DNA from: an uncultured Barnesiella sp.
Lineage (GTDB): Bacteria > Bacteroidota > Bacteroidia > Bacteroidales > Barnesiellaceae
Direction: 5' to 3'
DNA: 64,000 nt
Assembly: GCA_944320015.1 (NCBI GenBank)
Contig: CALUFO010000007.1
Location: 1-64,000 of the forward strand
Shown here: positions 16,191 to 24,806 of the stretch, piece after piece
Numbering within the stretch: the stretch's first letter is position 1
How the letters are laid out: every line of letters starts with the position of its first letter
Program-made: the position numbers and the translations under genes
The notes under the pieces: generated by a model
What the model was told of the DNA's origin: nothing
What the model saw: the letters and a program-made list of their open reading frames with translations, nothing else
Database searches by the model: none

Positions 16191-16967
16191 TTACAGATAT
16201 CCTTTGATGATTCCGCGTTTGGAGTTGCGCACAAACATGACGATTTCGTCCCGCTCTTTGGTGGCCGGCAGCTCGGCTTCGATGCGTTCGAGGGCGTCGC
16301 TGTTGTTCATGTCGGAGAGGTAGAGGTAACGATATATCTCTTGTATGTTGCAAATGGTTTCGTTGGAGAAGTTGCGACGGCGCAGCCCGATAGAGTTGAT
16401 TCCGGCATAGGATATGGGGTTGCGGCCGGCTTTGATGTAGGGGGGGATGTCTTTGTTGATGTGCGAGCCACCCTGTACCATCACATGAGCCCCGATGTGG
16501 GAGAACTGGTGTATGAGGCTTCCGCCACCGATGACGGCGTAATTGTCGATGATGACTTCGCCGGCTACTTGTGTCGCATTGGAGATGATGATGTTGTCGC
16601 CGATGACACAGTCGTGGGCGATGTGCGAATAGGCCATGATCAGGCAGTTGCTGCCTACGATGGTTTTACCTTTGGCGGCGGTGCCGCGGTTCACGGTGAC
16701 GCATTCGCGCAGCGTGGTGTTGTCGCCTATCTCCACCGTGGTGTCTTCTCCTTGAAATTTCATGTCTTGGGGAATGGCCGAGATGACAGCCCCCGGGAAT
16801 ATCTTGCAGTTTTTACCAATGCGGGCTCCTTCGAGAATAGTCACGTTTGAACCTATGTGGGTTCCTTCCCCGATGACAACGTTTTTGTCGATAGTTACAA
16901 AGGGTTCGATGACCACGTTGTTGGCGATTTTTGCGTCGGGGTGGACGTATGCTAATGGTTGTTTCAT
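16191..16967 (-). CDS. lpxA: UDP-N-acetylglucosamine acyltransferase LpxA
   Basis: A 258-residue cytoplasmic acyltransferase for the first step of lipid A synthesis, transfer of a 3-hydroxyacyl chain from ACP to the 3-position of UDP-GlcNAc. The N-terminal two thirds is a left-handed beta-helix of hexapeptide repeats, starting YVHPDAKIANNVVIEPFV. The active-site His lies in the region SHIAHDCVIGD. The C-terminal helical region includes the conserved GLRRRNFS. It is the last gene of lpxD-lpxC/fabZ-lpxA, 19 bases after the fusion gene. Confidence 0.95.
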   Translation of the reverse strand: MKQPLAYVHPDAKIANNVVIEPFVTIDKNVVIGEGTHIGSNVTILEGARIGKNCKIFPGAVISAIPQDMKFQGEDTTVEIGDNTTLRECVTVNRGTAAKGKTIVGSNCLIMAYSHIAHDCVIGDNIIISNATQVAGEVIIDNYAVIGGGSLIHQFSHIGAHVMVQGGSHINKDIPPYIKAGRNPISYAGINSIGLRRRNFSNETICNIQEIYRYLYLSDMNNSDALERIEAELPATKERDEIVMFVRNSKRGIIKGYL

Positions 16968-16986
16968 TTATTCGCTATTTAGGTTT

Positions 16987-18369
16987 TTATTTGTTTTTGA
17001 TGATTTGAGCCATAAATTCGGCCTCGGTAACAATGCGTTCGCCCACAAAGGCATAGCCTTTCATATAGGCGCAGCCCCGACGTACCTCGCTCATCAGCGA
17101 CAGGTGGAATATGACAGTGTCGCCCGGCACGACTTTTTGCCGGAACTTCACGTTGTCGATTTTCATGAAATAGGTCGAATAACGTTCGGGCTCTTCGACG
17201 GTGCTCAATACCAAAAGGCCTCCGGTTTGCGCCATGGCTTCGACCAAAAGGACTCCGGGCATAACCGGTTCGCTGGGGAAATGTCCTTGGAAGAAGGGCT
17301 CGTTGCCCGATATGTTCTTGACCCCGACAATGTGACGGGTGCCCATCTCAATGATTTTGTCGACCAGCAAGAACGGGTAGCGGTGGGGGAGCAACTGACG
17401 GATGCGGTTGATATCCATGAGGGGCTCTTTGTTGGGATTGTAGGCCGGGCATTGAATGTCTTGGCGGCGTAGCTCTTTGCGGATAAGGCGGGCAAACTGG
17501 TTGTTGATTTTGTGTCCCGGACGGGTGGCGATGATGCGTCCCTTGATAGGTTTGCCTACCAATGCGATGTCGCCCAAGATGTCGAGCAGTTTGTGACGAG
17601 CCGGTTCGTTTTCGAATTCGAGGGGCTTGTTGTTGATATAGCCCAGATCATCGACATGTTTGTGGGGCACATTCAAGAGGTCGGCCAGCCGGTCGAGCTC
17701 GGTTTGCGTGGTTTTTTGGTCATAGATGACAACGGCGTTGTCCAAGTCGCCGCCTTTGATGAGGTTGTTTTTAACCAGAGGCTCTATTTCCCTTACGAAT
17801 ACGAAAGTGCGGGCGCCGGCGATTTCTTTTTTGAAGTCGCGCAGGTCGTCGAGGCTGGCGAACTGGTTGCTCAGGATAGGCGAGTCGAACGAGATGAGCG
17901 TGTTGATGCTGAACTCGTCGTCGGGCAAAACCACGATCGATGAGCCGGTAGCTTCGTCGTGCAACTCGATTTTCGATTTGATGAGGTAATATTCGCGTTC
18001 GGCATTTTGTTCTTCGAGGCCGCAGCGTTCTATTTCTTCGGCGTATGTGATGGCGCTTCCGTCGAGGATAGGCATTTCGGGGGCGTCGACCTGAATGAGG
18101 CAATTGTCGATTTCAGCAGCATACAGGGCGGCCATGGCATGTTCGATGGTACTTACTCTAACTTCTCCGTCGGCGATAACCGTGCCACGGCTTGTTTCCA
18201 CTACATTTTCGGCTAACGCATCGATGACCGGTTGTCCTTCGAGGTCGATACGTTGGATTTTATATCCATGATTTTCGGGAGCCGGCAGGAAAGTGGCGGT
18301 GATGTTCAATCCGGTGTGCAATCCTTTTCCGCTAACCGAGAAACTGTTTTTTAGGGTTTTCTGTCTCAT
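16987..18369 (-). CDS. lpxC-fabZ: Bifunctional UDP-3-O-acyl-GlcNAc deacetylase / 3-hydroxyacyl-ACP dehydratase (LpxC-FabZ fusion)
   Basis: A 460-residue fusion typical of Bacteroidota. Residues about 1-305 are LpxC, the zinc deacetylase that makes the committed step of lipid A synthesis. It has KNSFSVSGKGLHTG at the start, the zinc His in TIEHAMAAL, and the second zinc site in HKLLDILGDIAL. Residues about 315-460 are FabZ, the dehydratase of fatty acid elongation, with LLPHRYPFLLVDKI and the hot-dog active site GHFPSEPVMPGVL with its catalytic His and the following Glu. The two halves compete for the same 3-hydroxyacyl-ACP pool in cells, so the fusion links lipid A and fatty acid flux. It lies 4 bases after lpxD. 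Confidence 0.95.
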   Translation of the reverse strand: MRQKTLKNSFSVSGKGLHTGLNITATFLPAPENHGYKIQRIDLEGQPVIDALAENVVETSRGTVIADGEVRVSTIEHAMAALYAAEIDNCLIQVDAPEMPILDGSAITYAEEIERCGLEEQNAEREYYLIKSKIELHDEATGSSIVVLPDDEFSINTLISFDSPILSNQFASLDDLRDFKKEIAGARTFVFVREIEPLVKNNLIKGGDLDNAVVIYDQKTTQTELDRLADLLNVPHKHVDDLGYINNKPLEFENEPARHKLLDILGDIALVGKPIKGRIIATRPGHKINNQFARLIRKELRRQDIQCPAYNPNKEPLMDINRIRQLLPHRYPFLLVDKIIEMGTRHIVGVKNISGNEPFFQGHFPSEPVMPGVLLVEAMAQTGGLLVLSTVEEPERYSTYFMKIDNVKFRQKVVPGDTVIFHLSLMSEVRRGCAYMKGYAFVGERIVTEAEFMAQIIKNK

Positions 18370-18373
18370 CGAT

Positions 18374-19426
18374 TTATAGTTTATTGTTTTTCAATTGTTC
18401 TTTCAATGATTCTATTTCTTTTTCGAGCGCTTTCACGGTACGGGATAGCTCGGGGAGTCGTTTGATGTAAACAACCTGCCGGGCAAATTCTTTGGAGGGT
18501 ACAGCGGGGTATCCCATGATTACGGCGTCGTCGTCTACATGGTTGGGTATTCCCGATTGCGCGCCTATTTGAATACGGTTCCCCAGCTTGATGTGACCGG
18601 CGATTCCCACTTGCCCGCCAATCATGGAGTGGCTTCCCACCTTTGCCGAACCGGCGATTCCGGCTTGAGCGGCGATGACGGTATGTTCGCCTATTTCTAC
18701 ATTGTGGGCGATTTGGATCAAATTGTCGAGCTTTACACCTTTGTGCACAATGGTAGAGCCCATGGTGGCTCGGTCGATAGTGGTATTGGCGCCTACTTCT
18801 ACATTGTCTTCGAGAACGACATTGCCTATCTGGGCGATTTTTGCATATTCGCCGTTGGCCTGCGGTGCGAACCCAAATCCGTCGGCTCCGATTACCACGC
18901 CTGCGTGTAGGGTGCAATTATTGCCGATTACACAGCTATGATAAATTTTTACTCCGGCATAAATGGTCACATTGTCGCCAATGACCACATCGTTGCCGAT
19001 ATAGGCTTGCGGATATATCTTCACGTTTTTGCCCAGTTTCACCCGCTCGCCGATATAGGCGAATGCCCCCAAATAAATGTCGTCGGGGAGGGTGACCGAT
19101 GAAGCCACATAGTTGGGCTGCTCGATTCCTTGTTTGGCGGTGATAGCCTCGTTTACCAAATTGAGCAACGTAGCCAGACAAGCATAGGGGTCATCGACTT
19201 TGATCAATGTGGCTTCGATGGGGTGTTCCGGTTCGAAGTCTTTATGAACCAAGACGATACTGGCATGGGTCTGATAGATATAATGCGTGTATTTGGGATT
19301 GGCCAAGAATGTGAGCGTGCCGGGAGTTCCTTCTTCTATTTTAGATAGGTTATTGACCTCTACCGAGGGATTCCCAACTAACTCTCCGTGCAGGAAGGCC
19401 GCTATTTGTTGCGCCGAAAACTTCAT
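18374..19426 (-). CDS. lpxD: UDP-3-O-acylglucosamine N-acyltransferase LpxD
   Basis: A cytoplasmic enzyme of 350 residues that adds the second hydroxyacyl chain, to the 2-amino group, in lipid A synthesis. The N-terminal uridine-binding domain (about 1-100) begins [19 protein letters not shown] long left-handed beta-helix of hexapeptide repeats (about 105-310) contains the catalytic His in [10 protein letters not shown]-terminal helix is rich in Lys and Glu. An ATG 15 bases earlier (19441) is also possible. It is first in the operon with lpxC-fabZ and lpxA. Confidence 0.93.
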   Translation of the reverse strand: MKFSAQQIAAFLHGELVGNPSVEVNNLSKIEEGTPGTLTFLANPKYTHYIYQTHASIVLVHKDFEPEHPIEATLIKVDDPYACLATLLNLVNEAITAKQGIEQPNYVASSVTLPDDIYLGAFAYIGERVKLGKNVKIYPQAYIGNDVVIGDNVTIYAGVKIYHSCVIGNNCTLHAGVVIGADGFGFAPQANGEYAKIAQIGNVVLEDNVEVGANTTIDRATMGSTIVHKGVKLDNLIQIAHNVEIGEHTVIAAQAGIAGSAKVGSHSMIGGQVGIAGHIKLGNRIQIGAQSGIPNHVDDDAVIMGYPAVPSKEFARQVVYIKRLPELSRTVKALEKEIESLKEQLKNNKL

Positions 19427-19798
19427 ATGGTTCTCTGTCATTAGAATTTACAATCGGCAAATTTCGCAATTTTTTTCAAATTCTTAGTAAGAACCGATAG
19501 AATTTTCCACGCCCTCTGCTCGTGTTTTTATCGGATAGTTGTGCGTATTGTTGGTTATCAATGTATTATACTATTGTTTTGGTGCCGCTCCATCTGTGCT
19601 ATTCGGGGGCGAACACTCATTGGATTTTCTCTGTCGGGAGGCGATTTTTTCGTGGGGAGTAATATTTTTTTAGCAAAAATGAGTCCTATTCAGATAAATT
19701 GTGTTACCTTTGCTCCTTGAATTTTCGAGCTGCCTCGTGAGAGTATATGTCTCGGGGAGAACGATATAGTTTATAACAAAATACATACAGCATAAACT
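19427..19798. other. Divergent region between lpxD and serine palmitoyltransferase
   Basis: About 370 bases without a visible gene. A plus-strand -7 box TACCTTTG at 19705-19712 probably serves the serine palmitoyltransferase gene, leaving a leader of about 80 bases; no matching TTG lies at the right spacing. I found no clear promoter for lpxD. Confidence 0.5.
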
Positions 19799-20986
19799 AT
19801 GAAATTGATGCAAGAAAAGCTGTCGAAGTATGATGCTCCGCAGAAAGCCAAAGCCTTGGGCGTTTATCCCTATTTCCGTAAAATAGAAAGTGACCAAGAT
19901 ACCGAGGTCTTAATCAATGGCAAAAAAGTTTTGATGTTCGGTTCGAACAGTTATTTAGGTCTTACCAATCACCCCAAAATCAAAGAAGCCGCTATTGCCG
20001 CGATTCGCAAATACGGTACGGGTTGTGCCGGGTCGCGTTTCCTGAATGGGACACTGGACATTCACGAAGAGTTGGAACAACGGTTGGCCAAGTTCGTGGG
20101 AAAAGAGGAAGCGATTATCTATTCTACCGGATTTCAGGTCAATTTGGGCGTAGTCTCGTGTGTGACCGGCCGCGGGGATTATATTTTATGGGACGAACTC
20201 GACCATGCTTCGATTATAGAAGGTCGTCGCCTGTCGTTCTCTACTCCGGTGAAATATCGTCACAACGATATGGAATCGCTGGAAGAGCAGTTGCGCAACT
20301 GCGAGCCCGACAAGGTGAAACTGATAGTTACCGACGGAGTCTTCTCGATGGAGGGCGATGTCGCCAATTTGCCCGAAATCGTGCGTTTGGCCAAGCAGTA
20401 CAATGCGGCTGTGATGGTTGACGAAGCTCACGGCATAGGCGTTTTCGGCCGCAACGGTCGGGGAACGTGCGACCACTTTGGAGTAGCCGATGATGTCGAT
20501 TTGATTATGGGAACATTCAGCAAGTCGTTTGCCTCGTTGGGCGGCTTTATCGCTACCGACAAAGTTACGGCCAATTATTTGCGGCATAACTCTCGCTCTT
20601 ATATTTTCAGCGCAAGTATCACGCCGGCTTCGACTGCCGCGGTGGGAGCTGCATTGGATATTATGGAGAGTGAGCCCGAACGTATCGCCAATTTGTGGGA
20701 CGTGACAAATTATGCCTTGGAAGGGTTCCGCCGCATCGGTTGTGAGATAGGTAATACCTGCACACCCATTATTCCGTTGTTTATTAGGGATAACGAAAAG
20801 ACGTTCCGGGTAACCCGCGATTTGTTTGACGAGGGAATCTTTGTCAATCCCGTCGTAGCGCCGGCTGTCGCCCCCAAAGATACTTTGATACGCTTCTCGC
20901 TGATGGCGACCCACACACGGGCGCAAGTAGATATCGCCCTCGATAAAATCGAAAAATGCTTCAAACGCTTGGAGATTATCAAATAG
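19799..20986 (+). CDS. spt: Serine palmitoyltransferase (alpha-oxoamine synthase family)
   Basis: A 395-residue PLP-dependent enzyme, fold type I. Lys242 in TFSKSFASLGGF is the expected PLP lysine; His136 in DELDHASI stacks on the cofactor; DEAHGIGVFG holds the cofactor aspartate. The family includes KBL and BioF, but the close likeness to the Bacteroides enzyme (start MKLMQEKLSKYDAPQKAKAL, and YGTGCAGSRFLNGTLDIH) supports serine palmitoyltransferase. That enzyme condenses serine with an acyl thioester to 3-ketosphinganine, the first step of sphingolipid synthesis. The alternatives BioF and KBL are less likely. It stands alone, divergent from the lipid A operon, with its own terminator. Confidence 0.85.
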   Translation: MKLMQEKLSKYDAPQKAKALGVYPYFRKIESDQDTEVLINGKKVLMFGSNSYLGLTNHPKIKEAAIAAIRKYGTGCAGSRFLNGTLDIHEELEQRLAKFVGKEEAIIYSTGFQVNLGVVSCVTGRGDYILWDELDHASIIEGRRLSFSTPVKYRHNDMESLEEQLRNCEPDKVKLIVTDGVFSMEGDVANLPEIVRLAKQYNAAVMVDEAHGIGVFGRNGRGTCDHFGVADDVDLIMGTFSKSFASLGGFIATDKVTANYLRHNSRSYIFSASITPASTAAVGAALDIMESEPERIANLWDVTNYALEGFRRIGCEIGNTCTPIIPLFIRDNEKTFRVTRDLFDEGIFVNPVVAPAVAPKDTLIRFSLMATHTRAQVDIALDKIEKCFKRLEIIK

Positions 20987-21007
20987 GAAAACCGAAATAA
21001 TCTATAC

Positions 21008-21046
21008 AATGCGGGAGTGTCTACCGAGATGCTTCCGCATTTTTTA
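21008..21046 (+). terminator. Terminator of serine palmitoyltransferase
   Basis: AATGCGGGA (21008-21016) pairs with TTCCGCATT (21033-21041), with one mismatch, and is followed by T's. Confidence 0.7.
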
Positions 21047-21151
21047 TCGCCGTAAGGCGAGGGGCGTGAAACTCCTTTGTGTTTACTGTTAATGGTAGGA
21101 GATATATTTGAACTCCTCCTCCCTTTTGGCTTTCAAGTGGTAAGGTATATA

Positions 21152-21220
21152 TTTAAACACCTCCTCTGCTCGGCGGTAGCCGAGATAGGGGAGGTGCCCG
21201 TTAGGGCGGATAGGTTTAAA
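21152..21220. repeat. Palindromic REP/MITE-like element
   Basis: The element starts and ends with TTTAAA (21152-21157, 21215-21220). Inside it, CACCTCC (21158-21164) pairs with GGAGGTG (21190-21196) around a perfect CTCGGC/GCCGAG stem with loop GGTA (21169-21184). A second small GCCC/GGGC hairpin follows (21196-21207). There is no coding content. It looks like a dispersed palindromic repeat. Copy number in the genome cannot be seen from this window. Confidence 0.6.
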
Positions 21221-21315
21221 GAGATGAAAGACACTCTGTGTATGAGCGATTTTTAACTCCCTCCCCGTGTGGGTGATGTATGGGAGGTGTTTTTATGGGC
21301 ATTTGAACGGACAGA

Positions 21316-21351
21316 TAAAAAACACCCGCTCCGAGTGGGTGGAGCGGGCGT
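21316..21351 (-). terminator. Terminator of the PepSY-like gene
   Basis: On the minus strand ACGCCCGCTCC pairs with GGAGCGGGTGT, with one G-T pair, and is followed by a run of T's toward 21316. It lies about 32 bases past the stop. Confidence 0.8.
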
Positions 21352-21382
21352 CATGTTGGTTATAAACAGATACCTATCGAAA

Positions 21383-21823
21383 TTAGTCGTCGATGTCGAT
21401 CAAGTTGAAATTGAGGTCGAATGTCAATTCCCAGCCGTTGGTGAGTTTCACTTCATAGTCTCGTCTGTCCCGGTCTATTTGTACGACTTGGGCATCGGGA
21501 TAGTTTTGTGCCACATATTGTGCGATTTGTGCGGGAACGATTTTAGCCGGTACGGTAGAATATTTGCAATCAACTTCTTTCCATTCGCCGTCTTTATAAA
21601 ATTCTACTTTGGTGCTGTTGGTGAAAAGCACTTCGTAGGTAGTCTCCAAGAAATCGCGTTCGAGCTTGGCGAATGCCACTTTTTCTTTGGGGAAATGGGT
21701 TTTGATGAATTGCTGAGCGGCTTGTGGCAATTGAGTTACGGCAATCGGTTTGTCATTGTCGGCGCAAGCGGTGTTAATACCAAAGGTTACCAAAATCGCG
21801 GAGAGAATCATTAACTTTTTCAT
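21383..21823 (-). CDS. PepSY-like periplasmic protein
   Basis: A 146-residue exported protein. The signal peptide ends near ACA at about residue 21. Two repeats of the PepSY-like (DUF2874) fold follow: LPQAAQQFIKTHFPKEKVAF and, later, AQIAQYVAQNYPDAQVVQ, each leading into strands with YEV or TYEVLF. Such proteins are common in Bacteroidota periplasm and are often next to two-component systems, as here. The exact role is unknown; binding or inhibition in the periplasm has been suggested for the family. The gene lies about 120 bases downstream of the kinase stop and may be read separately. Confidence 0.8.
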   Translation of the reverse strand: MKKLMILSAILVTFGINTACADNDKPIAVTQLPQAAQQFIKTHFPKEKVAFAKLERDFLETTYEVLFTNSTKVEFYKDGEWKEVDCKYSTVPAKIVPAQIAQYVAQNYPDAQVVQIDRDRRDYEVKLTNGWELTFDLNFNLIDIDD

Positions 21824-21946
21824 AACATTAAAAATTTTATTTGTGATACATTGTTTTAATTTGATGTGACAAAGTTGAGGCTCGATTTTGAAATGAATTT
21901 GAAATTTTGCGATATTCTTAAAAAAAAATGATTTTTTTCTTGCTAA

Positions 21947-23218
21947 TTACTCCCAATCGATGAAAAAACAGTGTTTCCCATCCTCGAAACGATAGGCGAT
22001 GCTCAGGTTGTAATAGCGGCATACAGCTTTTACCAAAGCCAGTCCCAGCCCGGTAGACCCCTCTTTTTTGTGCCCTTGATAGAACCGGTCGAATATATGG
22101 TCGGCATCGAGCGGGGTGTCGCCGTCGTTAGCGATTTTGAGCGTGTGGCCGACGAGCGACACTTCGATATGAGTGTGTGGCGCGGAGTGAATATAGGCAT
22201 TTTTGAGTAGGTTGGAGATAAGAGTCGAAGCCAGCGAATCGTTCATCGAGACGATGAAAGTCTCGGGCAAGTGGGTAGAGCTGGTGATGCCGCGCGAGGC
22301 GTATATTTCGTCGTATAGAGCGATTTGCTCGCATATGATGAGACAAATGTCCACATCGCTGTTTTCGGGGAACTGTCCGTTTTCGATTTTGGTGAGTAAC
22401 AGCAACGTTTTGTTTAACCGCACGATGTGCCCCAATGAGCGTTGCATTTTAAATAGTTCCTCTACTTGGTTTTCGTTCAATTCGGTGTTGTCGAGAAGCC
22501 ATTCGATACGGTTGCCCAGCACGGCCAACGGTGTTTGCAACTCGTGCGAAGCGTTGCCGATGAATTGTTTTTGCTGTTCAAACAGTTCCTCGGCGCGGTT
22601 GGCCGCTTCTTGTGCCGCCATATTGAGCTTGTGGAACTCAGTGATGTGAGTGTCGTCGGGTACGGGAGCGTTGCGCCGTCCCGGGGTGAACTCGTCGAGC
22701 CACTGCAACAAGGCGTATAACGGTCGCATGCTGCGATGGAATACCCATAAGGTAACGCTTATGATGGTGATGAGGAGGATAAAATAGAGTAAGACAATCA
22801 AGAATAGGATCGTGCGTATCAAGTCGTCTTTCTCGAATGTGGGAATAGCCACTTTCAACTCGTAATAATTGTCGTCATCGTCGATGAAAATGGTCGAGAG
22901 GATACGGGCCGGCTCGGTCTCCTCTTTCTCGGGAATATAAACCTCGGCGTCGTAATATTCGAAGTGGGGCTTCGATAAGGCATACTCCTTGTCGATAGGT
23001 GTGATCGAATAGCTGTTGTTGGTACCGCTGTTTAGCGGCGGAAGTTCCCGCCCGGCCAACATGCGGATAATGATTAGCTCGGAATAATTCTCCAAAGCGT
23101 CGTCGGCTTCGTCGTTGATTTCGTCCACCGTCATCAAATAGAAAAGAGTCGCCCAAAGAGCCAAGAGCGGAATTAAAAACAACGACAAGCGCAGGGCTAT
23201 GCGGGAGATCAGTTTCAT
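21947..23218 (-). CDS. Two-component sensor histidine kinase
   Basis: A 423-residue inner-membrane kinase. Membrane helices are near 8-26 and 145-168 and enclose a short, acidic periplasmic segment. The HisKA helix has H-box FIGNASHELQTPLAVL. The HATPase domain has LLKNAYIHS, ANDGDTP and STGLGLALVKAV. The frame extends 14 codons upstream, but that would overlap the regulator gene by 32 bases; the start at 23218, 10 bases after the regulator stop, gives a normal signal-anchor (MKLISRIALRLSL). It pairs with the upstream response regulator. The signal is unknown. Confidence 0.87.
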   Translation of the reverse strand: MKLISRIALRLSLFLIPLLALWATLFYLMTVDEINDEADDALENYSELIIIRMLAGRELPPLNSGTNNSYSITPIDKEYALSKPHFEYYDAEVYIPEKEETEPARILSTIFIDDDDNYYELKVAIPTFEKDDLIRTILFLIVLLYFILLITIISVTLWVFHRSMRPLYALLQWLDEFTPGRRNAPVPDDTHITEFHKLNMAAQEAANRAEELFEQQKQFIGNASHELQTPLAVLGNRIEWLLDNTELNENQVEELFKMQRSLGHIVRLNKTLLLLTKIENGQFPENSDVDICLIICEQIALYDEIYASRGITSSTHLPETFIVSMNDSLASTLISNLLKNAYIHSAPHTHIEVSLVGHTLKIANDGDTPLDADHIFDRFYQGHKKEGSTGLGLALVKAVCRYYNLSIAYRFEDGKHCFFIDWE

Positions 23219-23228
23219 GGGAGGCTGG

Positions 23229-23912
23229 TTATTCGGTTGGAGGAACGAGTTTATATCCAAAACCGTAAACGGCTTTTATTTCAATATCGGCACCGGCGTC
23301 GACCAGTTTGCGACGCAGGTTCTTCATTTGGGCATATACAAACTGGAAGTTGTCGGCTTGGTCGGCATGGTCGCCCCATACAGCCTCGGCAAGGACCGAT
23401 TTGTCGACCAAGTGGTTGGGACGTTGCATAAAGTAAAGAAGTATGTCGAACTCCTTTTTCAACAGCGGCAGCTCTTTGTCGTTGACCCGTACACGGGAAC
23501 TTTCGGGTTCGAGCGAGACATTGCCCAATATCAAGGCCATTTCACCCCCGCTTTTGCCTCGGCGCAACACACTTTTTATACGAGCCAGGAGTTCGGCCGT
23601 GTGGAACGGCTTAGGCAGATAATCGTCGGCTCCCATATCCAGCCCCAGGACTTTGTCGTCGAGAGAATCCCGAGCCGAGATAATAATCACGTTCTCCCGC
23701 TTCCGCTGCTGTTTGAGGTGTTGTAGCAATTGCAACCCATTGCCGTCGGGCAACATAATATCGAGCAGGATACAGTCGTAACTATATGCTGCGATCTTGG
23801 CATCGGCTTCGGCATAATTCGTAGCCGTTTCTACCACATAACGTTCCTGAGTAAGCGCCCGTTGCATAATCTCCCGCAAAGAGGGCTCATCTTCTATAAT
23901 CAACAGTTTCAT
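23229..23912 (-). CDS. OmpR-family response regulator
   Basis: A 227-residue response regulator. The receiver domain (about 1-115) has acidic EDE at 7-9, phospho-acceptor Asp51 in ILLDIMLPDG, and Lys in PKPFHTAEL. The winged-helix DNA-binding domain (about 130-225) ends YGFGYKLV. It is the first gene of the regulator-kinase unit. An 18-base palindrome sits immediately before the start codon (23916-23933) and includes a TAAATTTG -7 box, so self-control by binding there is plausible. Confidence 0.9.
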   Translation of the reverse strand: MKLLIIEDEPSLREIMQRALTQERYVVETATNYAEADAKIAAYSYDCILLDIMLPDGNGLQLLQHLKQQRKRENVIIISARDSLDDKVLGLDMGADDYLPKPFHTAELLARIKSVLRRGKSGGEMALILGNVSLEPESSRVRVNDKELPLLKKEFDILLYFMQRPNHLVDKSVLAEAVWGDHADQADNFQFVYAQMKNLRRKLVDAGADIEIKAVYGFGYKLVPPTE

Positions 23913-23915
23913 GTC

Positions 23916-23933
23916 TCAAATTTATAAATTTGA
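23916..23933. promoter_or_regulatory. 18-base palindrome at the start of the regulator-kinase unit
   Basis: TCAAATTTATAAATTTGA is a perfect palindrome 4 bases upstream of the regulator ATG. Its two halves each read TAAATTTG, so it may hold a -7 box on either strand or serve as an operator. No correct -33 box is present. Confidence 0.45.
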
Positions 23934-24020
23934 TTTTGTAGAGAATCTAAAATGAGCAAAAAATTAAACGGAAAATGCAAATAAAAGGCTATGTCAAGTA
24001 TGTGAACTGCACCCTCAAAA

Positions 24021-24051
24021 AAAGAATCCACACACGATGTGCAGATTCTTT
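24021..24051 (-). terminator. Terminator of the rubredoxin gene
   Basis: AAAGAATC (24021-24028) pairs with GATTCTTT (24044-24051), with an inner ACA/TGT pairing. On the minus strand it is followed by T's. It lies about 30 bases past the rubredoxin stop. Confidence 0.7.
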
Positions 24052-24079
24052 ATATCACAGGCCGAAATGAAATTCGATT

Positions 24080-24244
24080 CTATTCGGTAACTTCTTCAAA
24101 CGCATCTTTTCCAAGACCGCAAACCGGGCAAACCCAGTCTTCGGGAATATCTTCGAACGGTGTGCCGGGAGCAATCCCACCTTCGGGGTCGCCTACTGTC
24201 GGGTCGTAGACCCATTCACATGCAGTGCAAATGTACTTTTTCAT
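24080..24244 (-). CDS. Rubredoxin
   Basis: A 54-residue iron protein for one-electron transfer. Start [15 protein letters not shown], with Cys6 and Cys9 in CxxC, and later [10 protein letters not shown] with Cys39 and Cys42, gives the four-cysteine iron site. The loop [20 protein letters not shown] is the usual rubredoxin middle section. It probably donates electrons in oxygen or peroxide detoxification (for example to rubrerythrin), but no partner is nearby. Two TATATTTG boxes on the minus strand (24293-24286 and 24312-24305) are candidate -7 elements. Confidence 0.95.
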   Translation of the reverse strand: MKKYICTACEWVYDPTVGDPEGGIAPGTPFEDIPEDWVCPVCGLGKDAFEEVTE

Positions 24245-24506
24245 AAGAATAAAATTTTAATACAAACCGATTTAATATACTACCGCAAATATATCGATTC
24301 TTTCCAAATATAAAAATATATCTTTCGATATGCCGTCCCAAAACGGCAGTTTTTTTATATCCAAACACTGCGCCCCACTCTTTTGTTCATCTGTCTCCTT
24401 ATTCTTGAATCTCTCGGTTATGAGGTTTTGGCCTTTATTTTTTTTGCATTTGAAGGGGTATATATCTCAAAGGGAGCGTATATTTGTATAATTAAATGCC
24501 GCTGTT

Positions 24507-24785
24507 ATGGAGATTACACACGATTTGTCGAGAAATGTTTTTGAGGCGGTAGTCGATGGATATACCGCTTATGTGTCGTATGCCGTGGTCGATGGAGTTT
24601 TTGATGTGGAGCATACTGTTGTACCTCGTGAGATAGGAGGCCGCGGTGTCGCCGCCGCATTAGTGAAGGCTGCGTATGATTATGCCCGGGAGCAGGGATT
24701 GAAGCCTCGGGCTACATGCGCATATGCCGTAGCGTGGTTGAAACGTAATCCGTCGTATCAAGTGCCGCCGGATTCGGGGGAGTGA
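24507..24785 (+). CDS. Small GNAT-type N-acetyltransferase (YidJ/COG2388 type)
   Basis: A 92-residue protein of the short GNAT-like family. VDGYTAYVSYAVVDGVFDVEHTVVP corresponds to the beta strands, and GGRGVAAALVKAAYDYAREQG to the acetyl-CoA binding turn (R/Q-x-x-G-x-G/A form) and helix. The C-terminal CAYAVAWLKRNP is the family tail. Substrate is unknown. A TATATTTG box at 24479-24486, about 20 bases before the ATG, is a likely promoter element. It converges on the AAA+ gene with 21 bases between stops. Confidence 0.85.
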   Translation: MEITHDLSRNVFEAVVDGYTAYVSYAVVDGVFDVEHTVVPREIGGRGVAAALVKAAYDYAREQGLKPRATCAYAVAWLKRNPSYQVPPDSGE

Positions 24786-24806
24786 CCCGATATGTGGAGC
24801 CGCGTG

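Larger units (their letters stand above)
20987..21382. other. Repeat-rich intergenic region
   Basis: About 400 bases between convergent genes. It holds the terminator of serine palmitoyltransferase, a 69-base palindromic element (21152-21220), several related A/T- and CCTCC-rich segments (around 21095-21120 and 21250-21290), and the terminator of the PepSY-like gene. No coding frame is convincing. Confidence 0.6.
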
